From: Candidatus Electronema nielsenii
GTDB taxonomy: Bacteria; Desulfobacterota; Desulfobulbia; Desulfobulbales; Desulfobulbaceae
Length of the DNA stretch: 5,405 nt
Direction of reading: 5' to 3'
NCBI GenBank assembly: GCA_026122915.1
Contig: JAGIXO010000108.1
Span: forward strand, 1-5,405
Each line of letters begins with the position of its first letter. Position 1 is the stretch's first letter. Below the pieces are notes generated by a model, which saw only the letters and a program-made list of their open reading frames with translations, made no database searches and had not been told where the DNA came from. The translations under genes and the position numbers were made by a program. Positions 1 through 5,405 of this stretch are shown here, one piece after another.

Positions 1-12
1 CCGAGAAGTTTT

Positions 13-128
<116 letters not shown>

Positions 129-139
129 TTCTTGTTACG

Positions 140-187
140 AAGCCGTTCATCACAGTCATAACTTGACTGCGTTGAACGGCTTTTTTT
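140..187 (+). terminator. Rho-independent terminator of the rRNA operon
   Basis: A perfect 10-bp stem, AAGCCGTTCA (140-149) with TGAACGGCTT (173-182), encloses a second 6-bp stem, CAGTCA (153-158) with TGACTG (164-169), and a 5-base loop. A run of seven T (181-187) follows, overlapping the end of the stem. Position, 12 bases after the 5S gene, and structure both fit the end of rRNA transcription. It should also shield holB from the very strong rRNA promoter. Confidence 0.93.
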
Positions 188-216
188 GTTGGTGAAACAT
201 GAAATTGTAATACTTC

Positions 217-1191
217 ATGCCCTTCTCTCAAATTATCGGCCAGCCCAAGGCACTGAGCCTGCTTCGCCGTGTTCTAATAGGTGGCAGAATGGCACACGGC
301 TATCTGTTCACCGGGCCGGAAGGCGTAGGTAAAAACACCATCGCTCGCGCTTTAGCCGCTAAGTTACTCTGTCAGCAGAAAGGCGCGGACCAGCCTTGCG
401 GTTATTGCCCCGGCTGTAAAAAATTCATCGCCAGCAGTCACCCAGATTTTCTTCAGATCAAACCAGACGGCGCGGGCATCAAAATCAATCAGATCAGAGA
501 GCTAAAAAAGGCTCTCAGTTTTCCGCCTTTTGAACAGGGAATGCGGATTGTACTCATCGACGATGCACAAACGATGGGTCGGGAAGCGGGCAACAGTTTG
601 CTCAAAATTCTCGAAGAACCGCCACCAAACAACCTGTTTCTGCTTATCGCCTCAGACGCAGAACCGATGCTGGACACCATTATTTCCCGGTGTCAGGTCA
701 TCCCCTTTGCCCCGCTGACTGAAGAGCAGGCCGCGCAGGTCATCCAGCAAACTCATCCCCAGCTTTCTATTGAAGAAGTGCGGACAATGGCCAAACTCAC
801 CGGTGGGTGTCCGGGTCGCGCAGATGCTTTGCACAGCAGCGAAGTTTTCAATTTATATAAAGAATGCCTGCGCGCCTTACTGAATGCTACTCCGTGTTCG
901 GCAGTGGCGGTCGAGCAAGCTCTTGTTTTAGCCAAGCAGCTGGCGGAACTTAAAGATGATCTGAATCTTTTTTTTGATCTACTGTCTCTCTTCTTTAAAG
1001 AGATCATGCTGTCCATTCTTTCCGGCAAGGAGCCGCAGGAAAATCATGCGCTTGCAGCAAGAGAACACTGGAATTTGCAGCAACTTTCTGCTATGGTAAA
1101 TGCTGTTGAGCTAGCCCGCAGCGATATAACAAAAAATTGCAGCCGTGCCTTGGTCTGCGAAATCTTGCTTTTGGAGCTGTTCTGCGGGTGA
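217..1191 (+). CDS. holB: DNA polymerase III subunit delta' (clamp loader)
   Basis: The 324-residue product is the delta' subunit of the replicative clamp loader, which with delta and gamma/tau loads the beta sliding clamp on primed DNA in the cytoplasm. Visible in order: the N-terminal IIGQPKAL box (about 6-13), a P-loop region GPEGVGKNT (33-41), a zinc-type cysteine cluster C52, C61, C64, C67, a Walker B-like LIDDAQ (113-118), the family stretch NSLLKILEEPP (126-136), and the SRC motif (157-159) that supplies the arginine finger. The rest is the helical collar domain. The P-loop has Asn where Ser/Thr normally follows GK, which suits the stator role of delta', often not an active ATPase. The ATG at 217 is the first possible ATG, because the frame has a TAA at 208-210. 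No clear Shine-Dalgarno sequence precedes it. No tmk gene lies upstream, unlike in many relatives. PSP1 follows after 38 bases. Confidence 0.93.
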   Translation: MPFSQIIGQPKALSLLRRVLIGGRMAHGYLFTGPEGVGKNTIARALAAKLLCQQKGADQPCGYCPGCKKFIASSHPDFLQIKPDGAGIKINQIRELKKALSFPPFEQGMRIVLIDDAQTMGREAGNSLLKILEEPPPNNLFLLIASDAEPMLDTIISRCQVIPFAPLTEEQAAQVIQQTHPQLSIEEVRTMAKLTGGCPGRADALHSSEVFNLYKECLRALLNATPCSAVAVEQALVLAKQLAELKDDLNLFFDLLSLFFKEIMLSILSGKEPQENHALAAREHWNLQQLSAMVNAVELARSDITKNCSRALVCEILLLELFCG

Positions 1192-1229
1192 GATTTATCT
1201 TTTGATGAAAAAAATGCACAAGGCAATGG

Positions 1230-2189
1230 ATGAATGGCCATACGATTGTGACCCACATGACAGACGACACCTCCGCACAGCATTTCCCAACTCCGCAGAA
1301 CGAAATCTTTTATTTCTACCGTATTAGCTGCCGCCCGCAAGGTCAGGAGCATCTCGCCCGCAGCCTGATTACTGATCTTGCTCATGGCGACATTATCTTA
1401 ATGAGGATAGAAGATCGGCTGGAACCAGCAACGGTCATCGGTCGCACCGCTGCACCAGAGTTAGGCAAAGGCTATGATCACGCTTGGGAAATCAGTCGTC
1501 GTGCCACTACTGAGGAAAAGGAGCGTCATACCCAGTTGCCCGCCCGCGAGCAGGCCGCTGCCGCCTTTTGTAAGGAGCGGATCAGGGTGCTTGCGTTGCC
1601 CATGCACTTGGTGCGGGCAGAGTGTTATTTCAACGGTTCCAAGGTGATTTTCTATTTCACCGCCGAAAGCCGAGTAGATTTCCGAGAATTAGTTAAAGAG
1701 CTGGTGCAGGAGTTTCGCACCAGAGTGGAAATGCGCCAGATCGGAGTGCGCCACGAAACCCAAATGACCGGCGGCATCGGTGCTTGCGGGCGTGAGCTGT
1801 GCTGCGCTTCCTTTCTCCGCAATTTTGAATCCGTGTCGATCAAAATGGCTAAGGCGCAGGATTTGCCGCTCAATCCGGCGAAAATTTCCGGTGTCTGCAA
1901 CCGCCTACTCTGCTGCCTGACCTATGAATTCGAGAGCTACCGTCTCATCAAACGCGAGATGCCACGGCTTGGCCAGCAGCTCAATCATGCGGATAAAGTG
2001 TATCGCGTAACGCGGGTTCTTCCCATGCAAGGCACAGTGCAGGCTGTCTCAGAGGAAGGTACCGAGGTGACACTGACCGAAGAGCAGTGGAAAGAGGCGG
2101 AAGCTGCGATTCGTGGAGAAGAAGCACGGAAGAAAAATGGCGGAAAAGGGAGCGGGAAGAAGGAATTTCCGCAGAAGGGAAAAAAATAA
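1230..2189 (+). CDS. ricT: PSP1 domain protein, RicT/YaaT family
   Basis: The product has 319 residues. In Bacillus subtilis the homologue RicT (YaaT) works with RicA and RicF in a complex that carries iron-sulfur clusters and affects RNase Y-dependent mRNA maturation, sporulation and biofilm formation. In Gram-negative relatives the role is not settled. The PSP1 core is plain: GSKVIFYFTAESRVDFRELV (136-155), MRQIGVRHE (168-176), GGIGACGRELCC (181-192), SIKMAKAQDLPLNPAKISG (203-221) and CNRLLCCLTYE (223-233). Cysteines 186, 191, 192, 223, 228 and 229 match the conserved family pattern and could bind metal or a cluster. The tail from about 296 is Lys/Gly-rich and probably disordered. An AAGG at 1220-1223 stands 6 bases before the chosen ATG. 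The ATG at 1257 (residue 10) is the alternative, with no ribosome site. The frame is closed upstream by TGA at 1206. It lies 38 bases after holB, a pairing seen in many genomes. Confidence 0.92.
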   Translation: MNGHTIVTHMTDDTSAQHFPTPQNEIFYFYRISCRPQGQEHLARSLITDLAHGDIILMRIEDRLEPATVIGRTAAPELGKGYDHAWEISRRATTEEKERHTQLPAREQAAAAFCKERIRVLALPMHLVRAECYFNGSKVIFYFTAESRVDFRELVKELVQEFRTRVEMRQIGVRHETQMTGGIGACGRELCCASFLRNFESVSIKMAKAQDLPLNPAKISGVCNRLLCCLTYEFESYRLIKREMPRLGQQLNHADKVYRVTRVLPMQGTVQAVSEEGTEVTLTEEQWKEAEAAIRGEEARKKNGGKGSGKKEFPQKGKK

Positions 2190-2212
2190 TCATTCTTGGA
2201 GAATGAATCATG
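2190..2212 (+). promoter_or_regulatory. Ribosome binding site buried in a hairpin
   Basis: GGAG at 2198-2201 stands 8 bases before the ATG at 2210, the best Shine-Dalgarno sequence in the window, and it fixes the start of the nuclease gene. The same bases lie in a perfect inverted repeat: TCATTCT (2190-2196), loop TGG, AGAATGA (2200-2206). Folded, the RNA would hide half of the site in the stem and half in the loop. The hairpin begins one base after the PSP1 stop codon (2187-2189), so ribosomes finishing PSP1 could open it, coupling the two genes. The repeat is seen directly; the regulatory role is inferred. Confidence 0.5.
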
Positions 2213-2759
2213 GGATTTTTTGATATTCTTTCAAAAATATTCAATGCAGGAAAACAGAATAATACTGTTTCTTCTTCCATTGAAGAGCAAAAAACCGCCA
2301 AGGAAAAAGGTGATGCGTTTGAAAACTATGTCATCAGTAAGTTTGACCGGAATTTTTTTTCGCTTAAAAGATATGCGAAGCGACAAGGGGATAAAAGGCT
2401 TCTATCCTGAGTCGAATAACTACCCGGATTTAGTCCTTGAATACAAACCATCGTCTTCTCAGTTCGCGGTTGAATGCAAATGGCGAGCTGACTGGTGGAG
2501 AAGGGAAGACGGAGAGGAATCAATTGACTGGGCAGGTGGAGACAAGAAAATACAGAATTACAATGAATACGCTGAGAAAAATAATATTCCTGTTTTTGTC
2601 GTCATCGGCTTAGGCGGAGAACCAGACAAGCCGGAAAAACTGTTTGTTGCTCCGCTCAATGCCTTGAAATACCGTTATGCGAAAAAATCCTATTTAGAAA
2701 AATTCTTGAAGAAGGATTCTAACTTTTTCTTTGATCATAAGCGGATGACGTTGAGATAG
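2210..2759 (+). pseudogene. Frameshifted PD-(D/E)XK nuclease-like gene
   Basis: This is one gene split over two frames. The first frame runs from ATG 2210, with a good ribosome site, to a stop at 2408-2410 (66 residues). The conserved part continues in the +1 frame to TAG at 2757-2759. Removing one T from the T8 tract at 2353-2360 gives a smooth 182-residue protein reading FDRNFFRLKDMRSDKG across the join. It has the layout of the PD-(D/E)XK restriction endonuclease-like fold: GDAFE (34-38) as first helix, PD at 72-73 and FAVECK (85-90) with the E-x-K catalytic pair, D73, E88 and K90. IPVFVVIGLGG (126-136) is a typical following strand. A DNA or RNA cleaving enzyme is likely; the substrate is unknown. 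The gene is clearly more AT-rich than its neighbours and sits between PSP1 and metG, which suggests acquisition. It could be a real pseudogene, a slippage-controlled gene or a sequencing error. Confidence 0.8.
2353..2360 (+). repeat. T8 homopolymer at the frameshift point
   Basis: Eight consecutive T inside the nuclease gene. With seven T the two halves of the gene join in frame (AAT TTT TTT CGC TTA AAA GAT ATG); with eight the frame closes 50 bases later. Runs of this length are known sites of polymerase slippage during replication or transcription, and of homopolymer errors in sequencing. The placement of the lost base in this tract rather than in the AAAA run at 2366-2369 is inferred from the smoother protein it yields. 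Confidence 0.65.
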
Positions 2760-2828
2760 CAAATTTTATGTAATTTTGCTCTTGCCGAGATCAATCACGC
2801 TTTATAGCCTGTTCATCCAAGCCCAACC

Positions 2829-4784
2829 ATGACCACCTACATCACCACCCCGATTTACTACGTCAATTCCACGCCGCACATCGGCCACGCCTACACCACC
2901 ATCATTGCTGACACCTACAGCCGCTTCCGGCGGCTTTGCGGCGATGACGTGCGCTTTCAGACCGGCACGGATGAGCACGGCGAAAAGATCGTCCAAGCAG
3001 CGGAGAAAGAGGGCATCGGCCCGCGTGAGTATGCCGATCGGATATCCGCAGCCTTCCGCGACACTTGGCCGCTGCTGGACATTGCTCCGGATCATTTCAT
3101 CCGCACCACCAATCCTGAGCACATCAAGGTGGTGCAGGACATTCTGCAAAAGGTCTATGATCAAGGCGACATTTACTTTTCTTCGTATTCCGGTCATTAC
3201 TGCAAGGGCTGCGAACGCTTCCTGACCGAGAAAGAGCTGGTTGATGGCAAATGTCCTGATCATCTGACTGTGCCGGATGAAGTCAGCGAGCAGAACTACT
3301 TCTTCCGCATGTCAAAATATCAGGACTGGCTGATAAATCACATCAAAGACAATCCTGATTACATCACGCCGGAACGCTACCGCAATGAGGTGCTGTCGTT
3401 CCTCAGCGAGCCGCTGGAAGACCTCTGCATTTCCCGGCCTTGTTCGCGCCTGACGTGGGGCATTCCGCTGCCGTTCGACAAGAATTTCGTCACCTACGTC
3501 TGGTTTGATGCCCTGATCAATTATCTGACCGGCATTGGTTATCCTGACGGCGCGGATTTCACAAAATACTGGTCGGTTGCCGAGCATATTGTTGCCAAAG
3601 ACATTCTCAAGCCGCACGCTATTTATTGGCCGACCATGATTCAGGCTGCCGGGCTGCCGCCATATAAGAAGCTGCACGTGCATGGCTACTGGAATGTGGA
3701 TGAAACCAAGATGTCAAAATCCATCGGCAATGTCATCAGGCCAGGTGATTTAGTTGAGGAATACGGCGCCGATACCGTGCGTTATTTCCTTTTGCGCGAG
3801 ATGAGCTTTGGCCGCGATGCCTCGTTCTCGAAAGAGGCGATCTTTGAACGCCGTAATTCTGATTTGGCCAACGATATTGGCAATCTTTTCTCCCGCGCCT
3901 TGACCATGCTTGCCAAGTATGCGGACGCGAAAGTGCCGCAGATGGACGAAGCAAGCATCACCGAAGAAGACCGCGCGCTGATTGCCGCCATCGAAAAAAT
4001 GCTGGCTGAGTACACGGCCTGCATGAACGGCTTTGAGTTCCACCGCGCTTTGCAGTCAGTCTGGGAAGTGATTGGAATGCTGAACCGTTTTATTGTCACC
4101 AATGCGCCGTGGGAATTGGCCAAGGAGGCGGCCAATGCCGGACGGCTGCGCACGGTGCTCTATTTCCTTGCGGAAAGCCTGCGGATTCTTGCCTTAGTGC
4201 TGCGCCCAGTGATGCCGACAGCTGCGGCAAAGATGGCTGCTGCTCTGGGCATGGAAGAAGCCTTGGCCAAGGCTGTGCTGCCAGAGGCGGGCCGCTGGGG
4301 TGGAATGCAGTCTGGCACTGCGCTGCATGTCGGTGAAGCCCTCTTTCCTCGCTTGGAGAAAAAGGCTGCTGCCCCTGCCGCGCCGGAGAAGCCCAAGCCG
4401 CAGGTCAAGGCGGAGAAGAAGGCAGAGCCAGCCACGCAGGACGAGGACGGCCTGATCAGCTTTGACTATTTCGGCAAGGTTGAGCTGCGCGTGGCGGAGA
4501 TTGTCGCGGCAGAGAAAATCGTCAAGGCGGAGAAGCTGCTCAAGCTGACCGTGAACGCGCCGGAAGAGCGCACGCTGGTGGCGGGCATTGCCAAGCATTA
4601 CAGCCCGGAAGAGCTGATCGGGCGCAAGGTGATCATTGTGGCGAACCTCAAGCCTGCCAAGCTGATGGGCATTGCTTCGCAGGGCATGGTGCTGGCCGCG
4701 AAGGAGAAGGACGCGGACGGCAACGAGCGGCTGGTGCTGTCTGCTGTGGCGGCGAATATTGCCGTGGGGTCAAGGGTGGCGTAA
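2829..4784 (+). CDS. metG: Methionine--tRNA ligase
   Basis: This class I aminoacyl-tRNA synthetase charges tRNA-Met, including the initiator, with methionine using ATP in the cytoplasm. The 651 residues show the start YITTPIYYVN, the HIGH motif (17-20), a single zinc knuckle C125-x2-C128 with C142-x2-H145, the domain piece TWGIPLPFD (209-217), and KMSKS (294-298) followed by IGNVIRPGDLVEEYGADTVR. An anticodon-binding helical domain covers about 345-505. An Ala/Pro/Lys-rich linker (about 511-540) leads to a tRNA-binding OB-fold of the EMAPII/Trbp111 type (about 544-651), as in homodimeric MetRS such as that of E. coli. All key motifs are intact. The ATG agrees with the family N-terminus, though no good Shine-Dalgarno sequence precedes it. 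The 69 bases upstream hold no convincing terminator or promoter. The gene becomes more GC-rich toward its 3' end. It probably formed one transcription unit with PSP1 before the nuclease gene entered. Confidence 0.97.
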   Translation: MTTYITTPIYYVNSTPHIGHAYTTIIADTYSRFRRLCGDDVRFQTGTDEHGEKIVQAAEKEGIGPREYADRISAAFRDTWPLLDIAPDHFIRTTNPEHIKVVQDILQKVYDQGDIYFSSYSGHYCKGCERFLTEKELVDGKCPDHLTVPDEVSEQNYFFRMSKYQDWLINHIKDNPDYITPERYRNEVLSFLSEPLEDLCISRPCSRLTWGIPLPFDKNFVTYVWFDALINYLTGIGYPDGADFTKYWSVAEHIVAKDILKPHAIYWPTMIQAAGLPPYKKLHVHGYWNVDETKMSKSIGNVIRPGDLVEEYGADTVRYFLLREMSFGRDASFSKEAIFERRNSDLANDIGNLFSRALTMLAKYADAKVPQMDEASITEEDRALIAAIEKMLAEYTACMNGFEFHRALQSVWEVIGMLNRFIVTNAPWELAKEAANAGRLRTVLYFLAESLRILALVLRPVMPTAAAKMAAALGMEEALAKAVLPEAGRWGGMQSGTALHVGEALFPRLEKKAAAPAAPEKPKPQVKAEKKAEPATQDEDGLISFDYFGKVELRVAEIVAAEKIVKAEKLLKLTVNAPEERTLVAGIAKHYSPEELIGRKVIIVANLKPAKLMGIASQGMVLAAKEKDADGNERLVLSAVAANIAVGSRVA

Positions 4785-4873
4785 GAGGGAAATGAGCGTT
4801 CCTGCGCTCCGGCGGGGGAATGAGAAAGGACGTGTATCGGTGAGATGAACAGCTACATAAAAATCTCTTCCGC

Positions 4874-4902
4874 GTGGGTAAATGATAAGGTCGTTTGCCC
4901 AC
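4874..4902. repeat. REP-like palindrome downstream of metG
   Basis: GTGGGTAAA (4874-4882) and TTTGCCCAC (4894-4902) form a 9-bp stem with one G-T wobble around an 11-base loop. No T run follows, so it is not a normal intrinsic terminator. Its outer part resembles the GGGTGGGC/GCCCACCC palindromes that recur between genes in various bacterial genomes, which suggests a dispersed repeat, perhaps a worn copy. Only one copy is in the window, so repetition is inferred. It could also stabilise the metG mRNA 3' end. Confidence 0.4.
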
Positions 4903-4915
4903 CCTGCTCTCCCTG

Positions 4916-4944
4916 TTGACAGAAGCAGTTCCGCATCTTATGCA
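4916..4944 (+). promoter_or_regulatory. Candidate sigma-70 promoter before the tcmP relic
   Basis: A perfect -35 box TTGACA (4916-4921) is followed after exactly 17 bases by TATGCA (4939-4944), which matches only the first three bases of TATAAT. Transcription would begin near 4951, about 60 bases before the ATG of the TcmP-family relic at 5012. The -35 box and spacing are seen directly; activity is inferred and the weak -10 box makes it uncertain. Confidence 0.35.
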
Positions 4945-5011
4945 ATGGCTGCATTTATGAACGCAATGCTGCTCCTCTGGCGTATTTCATCAAACCTTTA
5001 AAGCGAATACT

Positions 5012-5405
5012 ATGGAAGAACATTCATTCGGCGGGCCTTGGACAGAAATAAAACTTGAGATACTTAGAAAGTATCTTCATTTTTATACGACAGCATTACA
5101 GAGTCAAAGATTTTAGCTGCTATATATTGACGCATTTGCCGGTACTGGAAGCTGAACTTCGCTAATACCCGGTGCTCCGATATTGGAGCGAGAAGAACAA
5201 AAAATAACGTTAGACGGTTCAGCAAGAATCGCGCTGAATATCGAACCGCCGGTTGATAAGTATTTGTTTATCGAGAGACATACAGAACGGATCAAAGAGA
5301 TTGAGAAGATAACGACCGAATTTCACGGCAAGTATATTAGAATAACCCAAGTTGCTACCTAAAGCATAATTTTTTCAAGGCCATAGGCGAGAACAAACAA
5401 AACCA
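5012..5405 (+). pseudogene. tcmP: Decayed three-Cys-motif partner (TcmP) gene, 3' cut by window
   Basis: Reading from ATG 5012 gives FGGPWTEIKLEILRKYL (codons 6-22), then LLYIDAFAGTGS (36-47), LDGSARIALNIEPPVDKYLF (66-85) and a charged helix. This order is the N-terminal half of TcmP, the three-Cys-motif partner protein; IDAFAGTG resembles the SAM-binding motif I of methyltransferases. The family is usually found beside a protein with a three-cysteine motif (Gp37/Gp68-like), which would lie past the window end if present. The frame carries TAG at 5114-5116 (codon 35, where relatives usually have Lys), TGA at 5153-5155 (codon 48) and TAA at 5360-5362 (codon 117). After the last stop the match seems to move to another frame (LKHNFFKAIGENKQN, 5359-5403), which suggests a small indel near 5350-5360. 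It is therefore a relic with little chance of a full product. No good ribosome site is visible. The C-terminal half is outside the window. Confidence 0.82.

Noticed and set aside
199..210. ATG at 199 as start of holB or of a leader peptide
   Set aside because: It reads only three codons before TAA. It is in frame with holB but closed, so it cannot extend holB and is too short to be a credible leader.
2758..2780. AGCAAA/TTTGCT hairpin as terminator of the nuclease gene
   Set aside because: The stem is only 6 AT-rich base pairs, its 5' arm overlaps the stop codon, and no T run follows.
2782..2808. TTGCCG / TATAGC as a promoter for metG
   Set aside because: The spacer is only 15 bases and both boxes are partial matches, not better than chance in this AT-rich gap.
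2802..3263. Long minus-strand frame opposite the start of metG (153 codons), and similar frames opposite the rest of metG
   Set aside because: The opposite strand encodes an unmistakable MetRS with HIGH and zinc motifs; these frames result from its codon bias.
4794..4809. GAGCG/CGCTC hairpin as metG terminator
   Set aside because: It is a 5-bp stem with no T run, so too weak to call. It may be part of a repeat ending in the GC-rich stretch up to about 4826.
4648..4902. Minus-strand frame overlapping the 3' end of metG, rich in Pro and Arg
   Set aside because: It is an antisense shadow of GC-rich metG codons continuing into non-coding sequence.
4945..5001. Short + strand frame of 18 codons (MAAFMNAMLLLW...) between the candidate promoter and the tcmP relic
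   Set aside because: There is no ribosome binding site, it would begin upstream of the predicted transcript start, and it is too short to judge.
5114..5155. Recoding of TAG as pyrrolysine and TGA as selenocysteine in the TcmP frame
   Set aside because: Three different stop types occur in one gene, the first at a usual Lys site and the last with a frame change. Decay explains this more simply, and no selenocysteine-type hairpin is evident after the TGA.
5113..5295. 60-codon open frame on the minus strand
   Set aside because: It is the reverse shadow of the TcmP-like coding pattern on the + strand, has no ribosome site, and its translation resembles no family I know.

Overview
This window reads as a bacterial chromosome segment. 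The 3' end of an rRNA operon is followed by a housekeeping block, holB (DNA polymerase III delta' subunit), a PSP1/RicT-family gene and metG, all on the + strand. As far as I recall, this order is common in Deltaproteobacteria/Desulfobacterota (Geobacter-like and Desulfobulbus-like genomes). The MetRS is the long form with a C-terminal tRNA-binding domain. A desulfobacterial origin is my best guess, but it rests on gene order and family resemblance only.

Layout: a 5S rRNA (about 13-128) is followed by a strong intrinsic terminator (140-187). holB (217-1191) and the PSP1/RicT gene (1230-2189) are 38 bases apart. Then, 20 bases after the PSP1 stop, comes an AT-rich gene for a small PD-(D/E)XK-type nuclease (2210-2759), whose reading frame is broken by one base at or near a run of eight T. 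metG (2829-4784) follows. The last 621 bases contain no intact gene. They hold a hairpin-forming palindrome, a candidate promoter, and from 5012 to the window edge a clearly recognisable but decayed gene of the three-Cys-motif partner (TcmP) family, carrying TAG, TGA and TAA in frame.

The housekeeping genes serve DNA replication (clamp loader), a PSP1-type regulatory or RNA-related role, and translation (tRNA-Met charging). Their close spacing and common orientation suggest co-transcription, at least of holB, PSP1 and the nuclease gene. The two accessory genes that flank metG, a nuclease and a TcmP-type protein, are both disrupted. They differ from the core genes in base composition or integrity and look like acquired, possibly defence-related, cargo now decaying or switched off.

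The points most worth a second look are the T8 frameshift in the nuclease gene, the hairpin that buries that gene's ribosome binding site, and the stop-riddled TcmP relic, which does not appear as one open frame.
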